Below, piece after piece: positions 46,112-57,530 of a stretch of 64,000 nucleotides of DNA. A model generated the notes under the pieces. That model was given only the letters and a program-made list of their open reading frames with translations. It was not told the DNA's origin and made no database searches. The position numbers were made by a program, and so were the translations under genes. Numbering within the stretch: the stretch's first letter is position 1; the number at the start of each line of letters is the position of its first letter. Origin of the DNA: Bagarius yarrelli (lineage: Eukaryota; Chordata; Actinopteri; Siluriformes; Sisoridae); NCBI GenBank assembly GCA_005784505.1, contig VCAZ01000265.1:235120-299119 (forward strand). Direction: 5' to 3'.

Positions 46112-46208
46112 TTAAAGGGTTAAGCGCGTTGCTCAGATGCCCAACAACAGTGATCAGAACCTGTAATCCTCTAATTTAGCAGTCTAACACCTAAACACAG
46201 AGCTAAAG
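46112..46208 (-). repeat. Family A SINE fragment
   Basis: AAAGGGTTAAGCGCGTTGCTC, CAGATGCCCAACA and GCAGTCTAACACCTAA are the middle and head of a reversed family A copy; the tail is replaced by the GAAT array. Confidence 0.7.
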
Positions 46209-46480
46209 CTTTTCACTAATACTCCACAATGGTGCAAAATCAGGTTAAAATCATCTTAAAACTATAAAGACATTTTTGCTTCACACCATCTTACCATTTC
46301 TCACACCATTCACCAAACCGTCCTTTGAATAGGGGTGGGGTCATCCTTGACAATACCATACCCAGGTGACCAGTCAGAGGAAGTTTCCTATTAATTTATA
46401 ATGATGCTTCTGTCTAAAAGGACAGGGGTGTAGCCAAATCATGCCAGCGGAATAAATAAATGCCCCCTCCAGCTACCATT
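46209..46480. other. Unique stretch
   Basis: Nothing recognised. Confidence 0.35.
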
Positions 46481-46622
46481 ATTCATTCATTCATCTTTAG
46501 TAACCGCTTTCTGACAGTAGATCCGTGGAGGTTTCTGGAAACACTGGGTGTAAGGCAGGGATGCACCTGGAATGAGACACCAATCCATCACTGCCCACAG
46601 CCAACACATTCGTCTTTCCTTT
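46481..46622 (-). repeat. (GAAT)n-tailed dispersed repeat, reversed
   Basis: An ATTC array, then CATCTTTAGTAACCGCTTTC, GGAGGTTTCTGGAAACACTG and GACACCAATCCATCACTG. It matches a common fish repeat with the same tail. Confidence 0.6.
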
Positions 46623-47894
46623 CTCACCCTTGTGTATGTTAAGTAAAGATTTGCAGCCATCATGAGAATTACTATTATACAGCAATTAGTTCAAGTTCAC
46701 TAATTTAATAGCAGAACAGTTTCTATGTGCACGGCCAATCAGATCCGAGACATACCTTGCATGGTGAAACTGTAATCCTCACAATTGAAACATCGTTTCT
46801 ACCAGGAATAGAGAAATTTGTTCCATTTCTTACTGCATTCCACTTACTGTATATAAAAATAATAATGTGTGTCAGATTGATTTATCAGCTAAAAGAATCA
46901 TCATAGAGCTACAAAAGAAAAAAAATCCTTTCATATCAAGCGGCTTTACAAATGTACAACGATCGAAAGGACAGCATGACCTTCCACATTCACAATGCAG
47001 AACAGAGTAACATTACACACACATACCTACAGCATGTACGGCTTACACAGCAGCAGTGTGTGTTCCCAGGAGGTCTCAGCCTAGAAAAGGTGGCAACAAA
47101 AACAAGCTCAGCTCCTTCTTAAAAAGAGGCATGTTTTATAGGTGAAAAACACCTAAAATTCATTTGTTTGCATGTTGAGAATAAATACACATCTGCTCAG
47201 GTCTCCACGGTGGCTCATAGGGGCATTATTTTTAGTCATTTAAACAGCTTTCACGGTCCAGTTGGTCTTCTGTATGCATAACATAATTCATATACCGTGT
47301 GTTTATAATGTATAACACACATAAATATGATGATGCTGAAATAACCAATCTGTTATCCTATATGAAAAAAATCTATAGTATTGTAGAATAGTTTATGATG
47401 TAAATTCCCTTGTGGAAAATACTGGAGTGTTTCTGAACCTTACTGTAGTAATTATATCATTTTAAAGTGCAATGATGTAGTCATTTGTTGTGGTAATATA
47501 AACAAATTACATTGAATAAGAGCATAACGTGTAGCCAATTTCTCAAAATTGTGAAAAATAATAACAATAATTGAAAAGTTTAACGTACATAATTGCATAA
47601 TTACATAATTTTACATAACATTACATACATTACATAATAACAGTGGCTAGTATATGTTTATATACTTAAATTTAGGCAGTTTGGCAATGATTATTAAATG
47701 TGTTTTCTGAAAAAACTTTCTTATTAAAGTTTGCAAATAGTTTGTATGTAAAAAAATAGAAAGAAATAAGGAAGTATAATAATGTATATGAGATCAGAAT
47801 ATGTAACATCAGCATTTGTAACTTATTTACATATAAATACTGAGGTGTGTATATGCATGTGTGTTTAATGATCGGTTATCCACTGTTCCTCAAC
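46623..47894. other. AT-rich unique stretch
   Basis: No dispersed element recognised. TACATAAT-type short repeats lie at 47590-47640. Confidence 0.45.
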
Positions 47895-47902
47895 TCTCTC
47901 TT

Positions 47903-47980
<78 letters not shown>
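47895..47980. repeat. (TC)n(CA)n compound microsatellite
   Basis: A TC run to 47945 and a CA run from about 47949 are separated by TTTTTA. Confidence 0.95.
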
Positions 47981-47984
<4 letters not shown>

Positions 47985-48519
47985 CTTTATCTCTTTCTCT
48001 TTTGTCCATATAGTACATAGTTATAGCGAAATGATTTACAAAAATTCTCGCCGTTGTTTCGCAGATTAGAGTGGTTATTTTCCTCTATATTAAATACAGC
48101 AAATTAACAGTAGTGTATTTAGTATTAGTAGATTTAATAAATAAAATAAAAGCACAAGTATCTTTATTGTTAAATTACTATACAATTTAAATTGAATGGT
48201 AATAATTAGCTATGGCAAGCAATTTAGTTGGCAAAATGGAAAAACAGATGATAAAATCTGTAGTTGTTTGTTTATATTGGTAGCAGAAAGTGAAATCAAT
48301 AAGTTGGAGATACTTAAACGCGAATGACATGACAAAATGATCAAACTTAACCATATGATAAGATTTCCCAGTTCTCTGATTAACTTATCTTTTGTCATCA
48401 ATAAAACAACACTTTCTACCTAGTAATGTCATAGTACATACTATCGCTGAGTGCATTGTAATGACACATAGAAGCACTTACTACGCCAAATACAGTGCGG
48501 ACTGAGACAGAGCATCATT
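47981..48519. other. AT-rich unique stretch
   Basis: Nothing recognised. Confidence 0.4.
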
Positions 48520-48720
48520 TCACTATGATCAAGTTACCGGTGGTGATGATGCAGGTTGATAGTAATCGTCTCCATTTTGCCCTGCACTCAGACAGTCTGA
48601 TGCTCCAAAGTGTGTTGATGCGATGAAGCAATAAAAACAATTTCTCTTGTATGTTTGTAAACTGATTACAGGCTTAAAATGGATGGATTCGCATGCATGA
48701 CATAGAGAGTGTCTTTTCCA
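48520..48720. promoter_or_regulatory. Candidate conserved non-coding element
   Basis: Repeat-free, with GGTGGTGATGATGCAGG, AGCAATAAAAACAATTTC and GATTCGCATGCATGAC. Confidence 0.25.
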
Positions 48721-48774
48721 ATATTATGTATCATTAAGATGCATTGTGCAGGGGTTTTAAATGATAATACTATT

Positions 48775-48925
48775 GGGGGAAAGTGGAAGAGTGGTGGTTA
48801 TGGAGTTAGACTATAATGATCAGAAGATTGGGGGTTCAATTCCCAGCTTCATTATGCTGAAACTGCTGGGTCTTTAAGTAAAAAAAATATGAATGAGGGA
48901 TGGATAAGGGCGCCTGCCAAATGTT
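48775..48925 (+). repeat. Family A SINE, diverged
   Basis: GAGTGGTGGTTATGGAG head, B box GGGGTTCAATTCCCAGC, tail GGATAAGGGCGCCTGCC; the body is shortened. Confidence 0.85.
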
Positions 48926-49099
48926 TTTATAGTAGTATAAACACAAGAAGTATATTTTCTCCTAGCACAGGACAGGTTCCTGGTTACACACACAAAAAGG
49001 CACCATTTATCATGACTTCCTTATTGAAACCTGAGATGTCTGAAGTCCTTTAAACCCAACATGCCCCGGCTTTTTTAAGCTGATATGTGATGAGGTAAT

Positions 49100-49330
49100 A
49101 TGTGGTTTGAAGCCTAAAGGTAAACGCCATCATTTAATTTATCATGGATCAAAGCCTGGTTAGGAGTCCTTGAGGCAAATAACAGAAAAACCTTGACATT
49201 CAAGATCCGGTTTAATGCCAGTAATTATACAAACTGAAAAAAACCTCAATGCAGTCATTCACAAATGTATTTATATCTAGTAGTGATCTGATTAAATAGC
49301 GTAATTAGTTAACAAAAGGAAAAATGTGTG
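49100..49330. promoter_or_regulatory. Candidate conserved non-coding element
   Basis: Repeat-free, with CATTTAATTTATCATGG, GGATCAAAGCC (TCF/LEF-like), CCAGTAATTATAC and GCGTAATTAGTTAAC. Confidence 0.3.
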
Positions 49331-49384
49331 TTTTTGTTTGATTTTTTTTTAAAGATTTATTAAAAGTGATAGCAGTGTGTTTGT

Positions 49385-49501
49385 GTGTGGCCCTGTGATG
49401 GACTGGCGACCTGTTCAGGGTGTATCCTTCTCACCTTTCGCCCCTTTCGGAGACAGCTAAGATGGATAGAAGATGACTGAATGAATGAATGAATAAATAA
49501 A
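49385..49501 (+). repeat. (GAAT)n-tailed dispersed repeat
   Basis: GGCCCTGTGATGGACTGGCG, ACCTGTTCAGGGTGTATCC, CACCTTTCGCCCC, then a GAAT tail. Confidence 0.65.
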
Positions 49502-49860
49502 AGTGATAGCATTTTGTAAGATTGAAGGGTTTTTTGGGGTTTTTTTCTTTAAAAAAAGATGGCAAGCTTCTTTTTTAATTAACTTTAACAAACAGGAAAA
49601 TGATTCAATATTATTTCGTATTCAATGTAACTAAACATTTTTTTAAATAACTCACCCTATACTGAGTAATTAGCAAATTCTTAACTTTGGGTTGAATCAT
49701 TTTACATCAGATTTTTACATCAGCACTAAAAATTCTCGGATTCTAGGATTGTCAATTTCCCAGATTCAATTTTACAATCTGATTGGCTGATGTTGTTTAA
49801 TGCTGTTGTAAAATTCTAGCTATATATGAAAGCATATATACATATATAAAGGTGAGTAAA

Positions 49861-50033
49861 AAGTGGTTAAGATGTTGGCCTGTTAACTGTATGTTCGGGG
49901 TTCGATTCCCATCACCACCAAGTTGTCACCGTTAGGCCCCTGAACAAACCCCTTAACCCCAATTGCTTAGTTGTATAAAAGAGATAAACAGTCTGGATAA
50001 GGGCGTCTGCTAAATGCTTTGAATGTTACTGTT
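49861..50033 (+). repeat. Family A SINE, near complete
   Basis: Head AAGTGGTTAAGATGTTGG, strong B box GGGGTTCGATTCCCATC, body TTAGGCCCCTGAAC, tail GTCTGGATAAGGGCGTCTGC. Confidence 0.9.
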
Positions 50034-50589
50034 AAGATGATTGCATTAGAATTGATGAATTTCTACTTTTCGAGGTTTGACTATATGATGTAATTAATTT
50101 GTTATATTTAAGCTAATGTTTGAATAATTAATGTTGCTTAACAACCAAAGGTAACCTTTAAAATCACAGTAATTGTAAATATTATAAATAGTATATCTTC
50201 ATATATATATTAATGACAGTAAATCATTTTTTACATCTAAGAGTGATAAATCACTGTAAAATCACTGAGTTATTGTTTTAGTAAATCTCCTGTTATGGTT
50301 TAAATTTTTAATAGACTCATCATTACTTAGCGTCAGATCTGAGTCTCATCAAACCCTTATTATACAAATGATTAAGACAATTTATTATACAACTTATTGC
50401 ACAGGAAGTGGAGTAGGGAAAAGAGATTTTATAGCCTCCTGAATGATTCTGATCAGAGATGTAAAAGTAGCACTTTTTTTACTGTTTTTTTTTTATTTAT
50501 CTTATGCAATAATGTATATAAAATTGTTTGACGGAAATAGTAGATCGTTTGCTAAGCTAAACAAATCTTTGAGAGTTTCAGAATTGTTG
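50034..50589. other. AT-rich unique stretch
   Basis: Nothing recognised. Confidence 0.4.
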
Positions 50590-50815
50590 GATTTAACCTA
50601 GTCTCACTCTGTAGAGAATTCATTTTTGTGAAAGGAATTGAAAGAGCAAGAACCCGCCCGGATGGCCTTAATCAGCTCTGTGTGAATGGGAGGGCTGGAA
50701 TTGATTGCGAGCGCCTTTCATCCTCTCTGGGTAGCGGTGAGGTCAAGCGCTATCGCTCTTTTCCAGTTCTGCATGAGTCTAAACGGCAAATTTGGCTAGT
50801 GTGTTGCAATTGAGG
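50590..50815. promoter_or_regulatory. Candidate conserved non-coding element
   Basis: A sharp rise in complexity and GC between AT-rich flanks, including GAACCCGCCCGGATGGCC, GGAATTGATTGCGAGCGCC and GTCAAGCGCTATCGC. The 61-codon + strand frame has no domain. It ends at a T17 run (50818-50834). Confidence 0.35.
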
Positions 50816-51089
50816 ATTTTTTTTTTTTTTTTTGCATTTAATAAAGCTGTCAGGAATGACACAGCCAACTAAGCACGGATATGCATGTAACCCAGTACCT
50901 CCCTTCTCTCTCACACACACTCTCTGTCACTCTTACTCACTTGCAAAGGAGGGATTATGGAGATGGGGACAGATATTGTTAGGAACAGTTAGACACACCT
51001 AAACAAAGCTGTTCGGGGGTTTGGTGCTTAAAATGATGTGGCAGCCTTGTCAGATAGAAAAGCATGTTTATGTTTTCCCTTTTTTTTGA

Positions 51090-51570
51090 CGTTTTATTTG
51101 TCCCTGTCCCTTTCGGAAAGTCTGTTGTTTCTTTAGTAGAATTACTTCTATAGGGTCTTGGGTTACAGGCTGCCTCTTCTTTCTGAGACCCTACATATTG
51201 ACTTTTGTCCTCTGCTCTCAGCTGCAGGAGGTTTAAGCTTTATTAAATTCTAATAAAGAACCTGTGATACGACAATTTAATAATCTTACTGCATAAATTA
51301 CAATTTGGGTGCTTACATGTGACTTTATCCTCCTTATCACTGATAAAACACACACATACCGCTCTATTTCTTTCACTTGGCATGGCCCTCCTTTTTAACT
51401 ATGCAGTCCGTGTTCTGGCACAGATGCCAGACTTTACGACTGAAGGTTATGTTTGCCTTTTGTAGATCACCCAGCTGCTGGGTTTGACTGCAGCCATCAA
51501 GAGAATACGTTTGGAGCAGCCGTAAATTAACACCTGCTGAAATCTGCGGCTCTGTGCCCTGATTCACCTA
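51090..51570. promoter_or_regulatory. Candidate conserved non-coding element
   Basis: Repeat-free and complex through most of its length, including GAAGGTTATGTTTGCC and AGCCGTAAATTAACACC. A 64-codon minus-strand frame shows no domain. Confidence 0.25.
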
Positions 51571-51898
51571 GAATGAAATGACGCTTACTGTATGTTGCAT
51601 CAGATTCTGCCAGTAGTGCCATACTAAAACCTTCACACGAATCTCACCGTGTTAATCACGTAAATATGAGCAAGACCTTCACGGAAGCCAATTTAAAACA
51701 ACATTTTGTTGCTGATTGATCTAACAATTATCCAGTTGGACTAATTGCAACCTTACGATAACAATTTGCAACCATTTGACTTTGCATGATCTGCAATATA
51801 CTGTATGTACCTTTAAATATGTATTGTTATTTTTAAATATAATAAAATATAAGGTTTATAGTTTGTGGGGGTTTTTTAATCACAATGCTTTTTTAAAT
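51571..51898. other. AT-rich unique stretch
   Basis: Nothing recognised. Confidence 0.35.
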
Positions 51899-52031
51899 TT
51901 TGGCAGACGCACTATTACGGATTAAAGGTCTTGCTCAGGGGTCCAGCAGTGGTAACCTGGTGGCACTGGGAATCAAACCCACAATCTTCCAGTTAGCAGT
52001 CTAACGCCTTAACGACTAACCGCTACCATTT
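51899..52031 (-). repeat. Family A SINE, internally deleted
   Basis: TTGGCAGACGC joins directly to GGATTAAAGGTCTTGCTCAG, so ~40 bp between tail and body are missing. The reverse B box (GGGAATCAAACCC) is intact. Confidence 0.85.
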
Positions 52032-52205
52032 TTGCATCAACAACACTAAAAAAAAAAATCCCTTTGTGCATCTTTGCACACATGTGCGCTACAATTCCCA
52101 CAGCTGGTCACATGTGGAACTGTCACAGTGGGGAAATGAAAATTTGATTTGCAACTCTATGACTTCTCAACTCAACTTGTGACTGCTTGCTTTTTTTAAT
52201 TAATT

Positions 52206-52250
52206 AATATATATATATATATATATACATATATATACATATATATATAT
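52206..52250. repeat. (TA)n microsatellite
   Basis: TA run with two TACA interruptions. Confidence 0.9.
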
Positions 52251-52521
52251 AACAATTCCAGTATATGCACAAAAATTGTTTATTCTGGATTTTTCACATT
52301 TTAATCGACTAAACAAAAACCTGTGGGCACGGCAGGGATAAATTGGACAAAAAGAAAGAAAACAAGAAATAAGGGTTGTCCTCCCCTGCAATGATCCAAC
52401 CGAGACATAGCAAAAGCTTGCATGACTAACCTTAATATAGCCTGTAGCTTTTTTCTTATCTTTTATGTCAAGAAGACTGTAGGCAAATTCACCAAAAAAA
52501 ACAAGGAGAAAAAGAAGAAAG

Positions 52522-52712
52522 ACCAGGATTCGATTCCCAGCACTAGAAAGGCCGGAGGTTCGATTCCTAGCAACACCCAGACACCACTGTGGGCCCCTGA
52601 GCAAGGCCCATAATCTCCAATTGCTCAGTTGTATAAAAGAGATAAATGTAAATCACTTATCCCGAGTAATGTCCTTAATGATGTAAATGTAAAAGATGAT
52701 GTAAATGTAAAA
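52522..52712 (+). repeat. Family A SINE with duplicated B box
   Basis: GGATTCGATTCCCAGCAC at 52526-52543 and GGTTCGATTCCTAGCAAC at 52557-52574 are two B-box segments ~31 nt apart. The body follows (GTGGGCCCCTGAGCAAGG), then a decayed tail with a tandem GATGTAAATGTAAAA duplication. Confidence 0.8.
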
Positions 52713-52765
52713 GATGCCATGTTTTTATTAATGACACTGTTAACATACCAATAAATAAATAAATA

Positions 52766-52945
52766 TATCTTCTTCATCTTCCGGCTGTTTTCTTCAAGGG
52801 TCACCACAGCGAATCACCTAACCCTATCCTCTGCATCCTCTTTCACTAAAACATCTACCGCCTCTACACCCATCGTAGTCAACAGCGCTGGTGGTGGTGG
52901 TTGCTGGTGGTGGCCTTTCCTGACGCAACCCTGGCACAAGTTTAA
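52766..52945 (-). mobile_element. RTE-type LINE 3' end
   Basis: CTTCTTCATCTTCCGGCTG and AGGGTCACCACAGCGAATC match the 3' end of the element at 6980-7404 in the same orientation. TTTCCTGACGCAACCCTGGC is typical of the same fish LINE 3' regions. An AAT-rich tail lies at 52750-52766. No coding part remains. Confidence 0.7.
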
Positions 52946-53479
52946 CACAAATGTGCCTGTAGCATCAACACAGGTAAAGACTTGATTGACCACATGGTCT
53001 GTTTTCCCAACCTCCCCATTCCTACTTTAATAAAGATTTGTCATTAGACAGCTTCAGTTTACCCACACCTTTCTTACCTAACTAGAAACAAACCTACAGC
53101 ATTGTATAGCCTCAGCTAAATAAATGTGATATACAAGTAAGGTTATGCTAACAGACAGCCATAACTAATGTTATTTTCAAGTGTCAGCATAATGAAGCAG
53201 ATAATTAAGAGCATAAGAGAGAAAGCATGCCGAGCACGCAGTAGTGAAACTTACATGCACTGCCTTATTACCATTGCAAATTAGCGAAATAGCTTTTATT
53301 ACTTCAAGAAGTAAGCACATTAAAGCCAGTAGTATTTAGTTACTTGTCTTAGGTATCAACATAAATTAGCATCTAGTCTTCTGTTTTTTAATCCACAGCT
53401 CATAACGTTATATAGTATAGCTTGCTTTTTATAAATATTAAAGATACTTTCTATTTTTTTTTGGTTGGGGAATAATTGA
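52946..53479. other. Unique stretch
   Basis: Nothing recognised. Confidence 0.4.
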
Positions 53480-53660
53480 GTGTCCGGCTTCATTATCTCT
53501 GTTTATCCTGCACCGCATGTTGTATGCAAGTCCTAATTAGTTAATTAGGGACATGGCCGGACTTGCTGTCTTTCTATATGATTAATGGACAGCCGATTGA
53601 TCCCTGATGTAAATCATTTGGTTAAGAAGATCAAGAAGAACAGAAAGCTTTTGTAAGTTT
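53480..53660. promoter_or_regulatory. Candidate conserved element with paired homeodomain cores
   Basis: CTAATTAGTTAATTAG at 53533-53548 carries two TAATTA cores in tandem, in an otherwise complex repeat-free block (ACATGGCCGGACTTGC). Confidence 0.3.
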
Positions 53661-54100
53661 CCTTTTACCAGTCACATGACCAGAATTAATACAGTACTTA
53701 CAGTACTTAAAGTCTTTGTAATTGGACAATGGTTAAAGGCAGGAAGGAGGAAGGTTTGAGGTGCTCTTTATAATTAGGGTGCCATAACTTATATGCATGT
53801 TGACGACTCGGCACCCACAAGAACAAATGCTACATGTTTTGCCTTTTCATGTCAGACAGTGCAAATAAACCCATACAACAAGGGGTAAATAAAATTTGAC
53901 TGATTAATAAACTCGATAAGAGGACAGTCAATCTTATTTTAATTCTTTTATCCAGACGTAAAAAAATTGCAAAAAAGTGCATACAACCTGCACATCTCAC
54001 ATAATTTTACACCTTATTACACCTCACCTTATTTTACACCTTATTTTACACCTTATAACTATTGTGAAACGCTCGTGCTAATAGAAATACATACAAAAAG
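53661..54100. other. AT-rich unique stretch
   Basis: A small tandem array of TTACACCTTATTTTACACC-type units lies at 54006-54056. Confidence 0.5.
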
Positions 54101-54145
54101 AGGCTGGCGCCGTAGTGTAGTGGGTTAAGGCACCGGACATTGGAC
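54101..54145 (+). repeat. Family C SINE head fragment
   Basis: GGCTGGCGCCGTAGTGTAG and TGGGTTAAGGCACCGG match the A-box region of the family C copy at 40558. The B box and body are absent. Confidence 0.55.
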
Positions 54146-54249
54146 AAAGAAAACGAGCCCATTATAATTAATAACATTAATAACATAATAATACCTGGAA
54201 CCTGGAAAAAGGTAACCAAACAACGATTTTGGAAATAGCATAGCTAGCG

Positions 54250-54383
54250 AGTCTCTTTAATAGGGTTAGGGTGATTGCAAAGTGATTCATGAATGACTTT
54301 CAGGTGCTCCTAATTAAAATGCTGGTGATTGTGTGAGTTGCTTGGCGGAAGGATTTGGTAAGCAGATGAGTGTTACCGTGACA
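54250..54383 (-). mobile_element. Gypsy LTR start, truncated
   Basis: Immediately downstream of the chromodomain frame on the minus strand, TGTCACGGTAACACTC begins at 54383. TGTCAC is the usual start of fish gypsy LTRs and follows a GGGGTTC run. The far end is not recognisable. Confidence 0.5.
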
Positions 54384-54620
54384 GAACCCCTCCCCTCTAC
54401 GGCTTACTCCTAAGACAGCCTCTGCCTCGCGGAGTGTGAGCGCTGCTTGAAGAAAATTGGCGAGCGTATTTGGGTCTAATGTGTCGTTCCTGGGGACCCA
54501 TGGTCTCTCCTCTGGCTCGTAGCCTTTCCAGTCCACCAGATATTCTAGGAGACTGCCACGACATCAAGAGGTTAAAATCTCTCGAATGGTGCTATCTTCC
54601 AACACCATCAGGGAACGATT
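54384..54620 (-). mobile_element. Ty3/gypsy pol C-terminus with chromodomain remnant
   Basis: On the minus strand, EYLVDWKGYEPEERPWVP followed by a DTLDP-like segment is the integrase chromodomain of vertebrate gypsy elements (W..Y....WEP type). About 55 residues are readable before the frame passes into the LTR. RT, RNase H and integrase core are absent, so it is a dead 3' fragment. Confidence 0.8.
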
Positions 54621-55439
54621 TTCGTCCACGGGACGGACAGAAGGATTGGGTGATAAAATGTGTATAAAATGTGTAGCCTTAGTGTTATTGTACTTTATAT
54701 TTATTAATTAGAAATAATATCTTACTTCTACTGATATGTGCTTTCACACATTAACGCTTTTTGGTACATACAACATTCTGTGATTTTACCTATTTGTATC
54801 TAATTTATAGCTCTTCCTGTGTTTTATTTGTAATTGATTCAGTTTAAATCACACAGCTACCATATGTTCTTGTTTCAGTTATTATTAACGTTTTTTTTAA
54901 CCTAATTTACTTATAAATTCTGGTACATAATGAACAGTTCTGGCACAGCGATCTATAATTATGCATGACATTATTAATACACATTAAATTCAGTAAGAAA
55001 TATCATTTGAATAGACAAACTTAACACGCTTCAGTCAAATGTGTTTCCGAAAGAGTTTCATGGAAGAGTTTCAAAGGGTTTTCTGACCGCTCTTGTTTTC
55101 ATGTCTGATCAGAAGAACAATGCAACAATAAAGACATCAATCAAGATGATTTACTATTGCGACACTGCCAGTGTCTTTCTAAGAGGAAAAATTCCAGCTA
55201 TGGCAACTGACCGGTCAGTTCATTCTGATTGAAGATAAAGAAAAATCAAGGAAACAGTGAACTGTGCAACTGTGACATTACGAATTCAGTGGAGCTTCCC
55301 AGAGCAAACATACATGCTGGACGTTTTACTGGTGGTTCTTTTGTTTGTTTGACATGTTTTTTTTTAGCTTTGCTTTAGCTGATTTAGCTTTGATTTAGCT
55401 TTGCAAAAAAAAAAACCCAGACAATTCACCACTTACAAC
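54621..55439. other. AT-rich unique stretch
   Basis: A short tandem of TTTAGCTTTG-like units lies at 55366-55403. Nothing else recognised. Confidence 0.4.
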
Positions 55440-55868
55440 CACCAGAGTACTGATTATGCACATCTGACACTCATGTTCTAATCACACACACACTATTTAA
55501 GAACTTCACTTACATGGACTCATTTCCTGGGTTCCCAATGTGGAAGATTTTTGCAAAAACTTCCATGAATCCCTACATCAGTACCTAGTTTTTAAGTTCT
55601 CCTTTGTTTTCTTGCTTTCTAGCCTTCAAGTTCTCAGTTGATTCCTCAAAGCTTTCCAGACTGCTCATTTTCCTGGTTTCAAATGTGATGCTGTGGTTCC
55701 TGATATCTCCTCAGATTACGGTAATCTTGTCAATTTCACGTTCCTCATTCGTGCTAAAGACTTTAAAGTCTGCTAATTTCCTTTGTTGCCTTTGTGTTTA
55801 TCGTCTGTGAAATAAACCGGTCTGGTTGGTTCTAATCACCTCGTGTCTCAAGTCTACCTCCCGTTACA
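55440..55868 (+). mobile_element. Ty3/gypsy-like LTR, 5' truncated
   Basis: CTGATTATGCACATCTG, CACACACACTATTTAAGAAC (TATA-like), AATAAACCGG and the terminus CCCGTTACA. The last ~45 nt (GTTGGTTCTAATCACC, CAAGTCTACCTCCCGTTACA) match the LTR at 3306-3881. It lies 0.8 kb from a gypsy pol fragment but in the opposite orientation. Confidence 0.65.
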
Positions 55869-56934
55869 ATATCCCTCAAGTCATTACACTTTAAATATAT
55901 AAACATATATATAACTTTATAATAAAATATAGCACAACAAATCCAAAAGCCAGCCAAAATCAGTGACCGCAAAGTGGGGCATTAGTGAAAGAAGCAACTA
56001 TAAGGCTAAGGGTAACGCTAAAGAATCCACAAATGTCTCATGGATACGGTGAAAGTGCTCACAATACAACTATAAACCAGATTCCCAACAAAGCTGCTAT
56101 AGAGTGGTTGCCAGAAAAAAAAAGTTTTTGAAGGATCCCATTCGGGAATTTGCCCAAAAGGCATGATGGATAGTTTTCTTTTGTCTGACAAGGACCAAAA
56201 TCTAACGTTTTGACCTTGGCACATAGTGCTATGTTTGGCAGAATTCCAACACTGATTATTAACATGAGAACACACTCCCTACAGTAAAGACTGATGCCGG
56301 TAGCCTGACCATTGGTCTGATTTTTTAAATAATAGATATAATGTGGCTCTGCACAACGCTGGGATATTTTTATACTTAAACCTTGTTTTTTTTTTATTTT
56401 TCAGTTCCAGTTTGCAAATAAAAAATGTGAAAAAGTTCAGGAAGTGTGAATTCAACATATACGTTTTTTTTTATGCCAGTTACAACCCACTGTTTTTCTA
56501 ACAAAACACATTGCTGCATAATCCCGACTGCTCCACTGCTAATGATTGGTGACAGCATGACTATAGCTGTCTACAGGGGGCCTTCGCGCTGACTCTGACC
56601 CTATGGACATAGAATCTGCTATAGCAACATGGCCCTATAGATTCACTATCAATTCTTATACTGTAGTTCCATTTTTTTAACCATTTAAATGTAATACTAT
56701 TATTTGTAAATTCCATCTAAAGTATGGCTCATCGTCATAGTTGCAGTTAACTGATTTCTTTTTTTTCTTTTCAGATTTTTTCATTAACGATAGTCAATAC
56801 TTTTATGATTTTAAAGCCATATTCTGCTTAAGCAGCTTTTAATCTGGCATAAATACATATATACAGAAATAACTCTACACTGGTGGCGGGCATTTGATAC
56901 CAGGGCCTTCAGTGCGGACCTACCTGACTGTTAC
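55869..56934. other. Unique stretch
   Basis: Frames of 68 and 85 codons on the minus strand (56018-56275) overlap and have no domain. No dispersed repeat. Confidence 0.4.
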
Positions 56935-57040
56935 ACCTCTTAATACCGCTCCATGGGCGCTGTACATAGCTGACCCTGCGCTCTGACCCAATTACACAAG
57001 ATGGATATGAAAAATGCATTTCATTGGCTCTGTACAACGT
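56935..57040 (+). repeat. Family B SINE, 5' truncated
   Basis: CTCCATGGGCGCTGTACATAG, CTGACCCTGCGCTCTGACCC and the tail GCATTTCATTGGCTCTGTAC. The tRNA-like head is missing. Confidence 0.75.
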
Positions 57041-57254
57041 AGAAACAATACTATCGTCAATACTATGTAAAAATGCAATATAACACGGCGTAGAGAGAGA
57101 CATTTCCCGTATTGAGGATAAAAACAATTTTTCTTAAAGCGAAAAACCCTGTTAACTCCAAAACTCTACACTACAACCGCAACTGTACCACGTACATAAT
57201 CTGGAGCAGTTCAGAATCAGTATTTACCTTATTAATAATATAACATCACGACTA

Positions 57255-57530
57255 GCAGCATGGTGGCTCAAATGGTTAAGGTGCTGAGTTGCTGATCTGA
57301 AGACCAGGAAGACCTTTGTTTAAGCCCCACCACCGCCAGCTGTCGATCTGAAGATTAGAAACACTTGGGTTCAAGCCCCACCACCAGCAAGCCAATCACT
57401 GTTGGGTCCTTGAGCAAGACCCTTAACCCTTCCTGCTCCAGGGGCGCTGTATCATAGCTGACCCTGTGCTCTGACCCGAATTTACTAAGATGGGATATAG
57501 GAAAAAAGAATTTCATTGTGCATTTACATT
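57255..57530 (+). repeat. Family B SINE with duplicated head segment
   Basis: Head GTGGCTCAAATGGTTAAGG; two copies of a segment with GATCTGAAGA and a B-box-like (GTTTAAGCCCCACC, then GGTTCAAGCCCCACC); body CTTGAGCAAGACCCTTAACC and GGGGCGCTGTATCATAGC; tail AATTTCATTGTGC. Confidence 0.8.

Noticed and set aside
52200..52604. 134-codon open frame on the minus strand
   Set aside because: It runs through a family A SINE head and ends in the (TA)n microsatellite (Ile/Tyr run), so it is repeat-derived.
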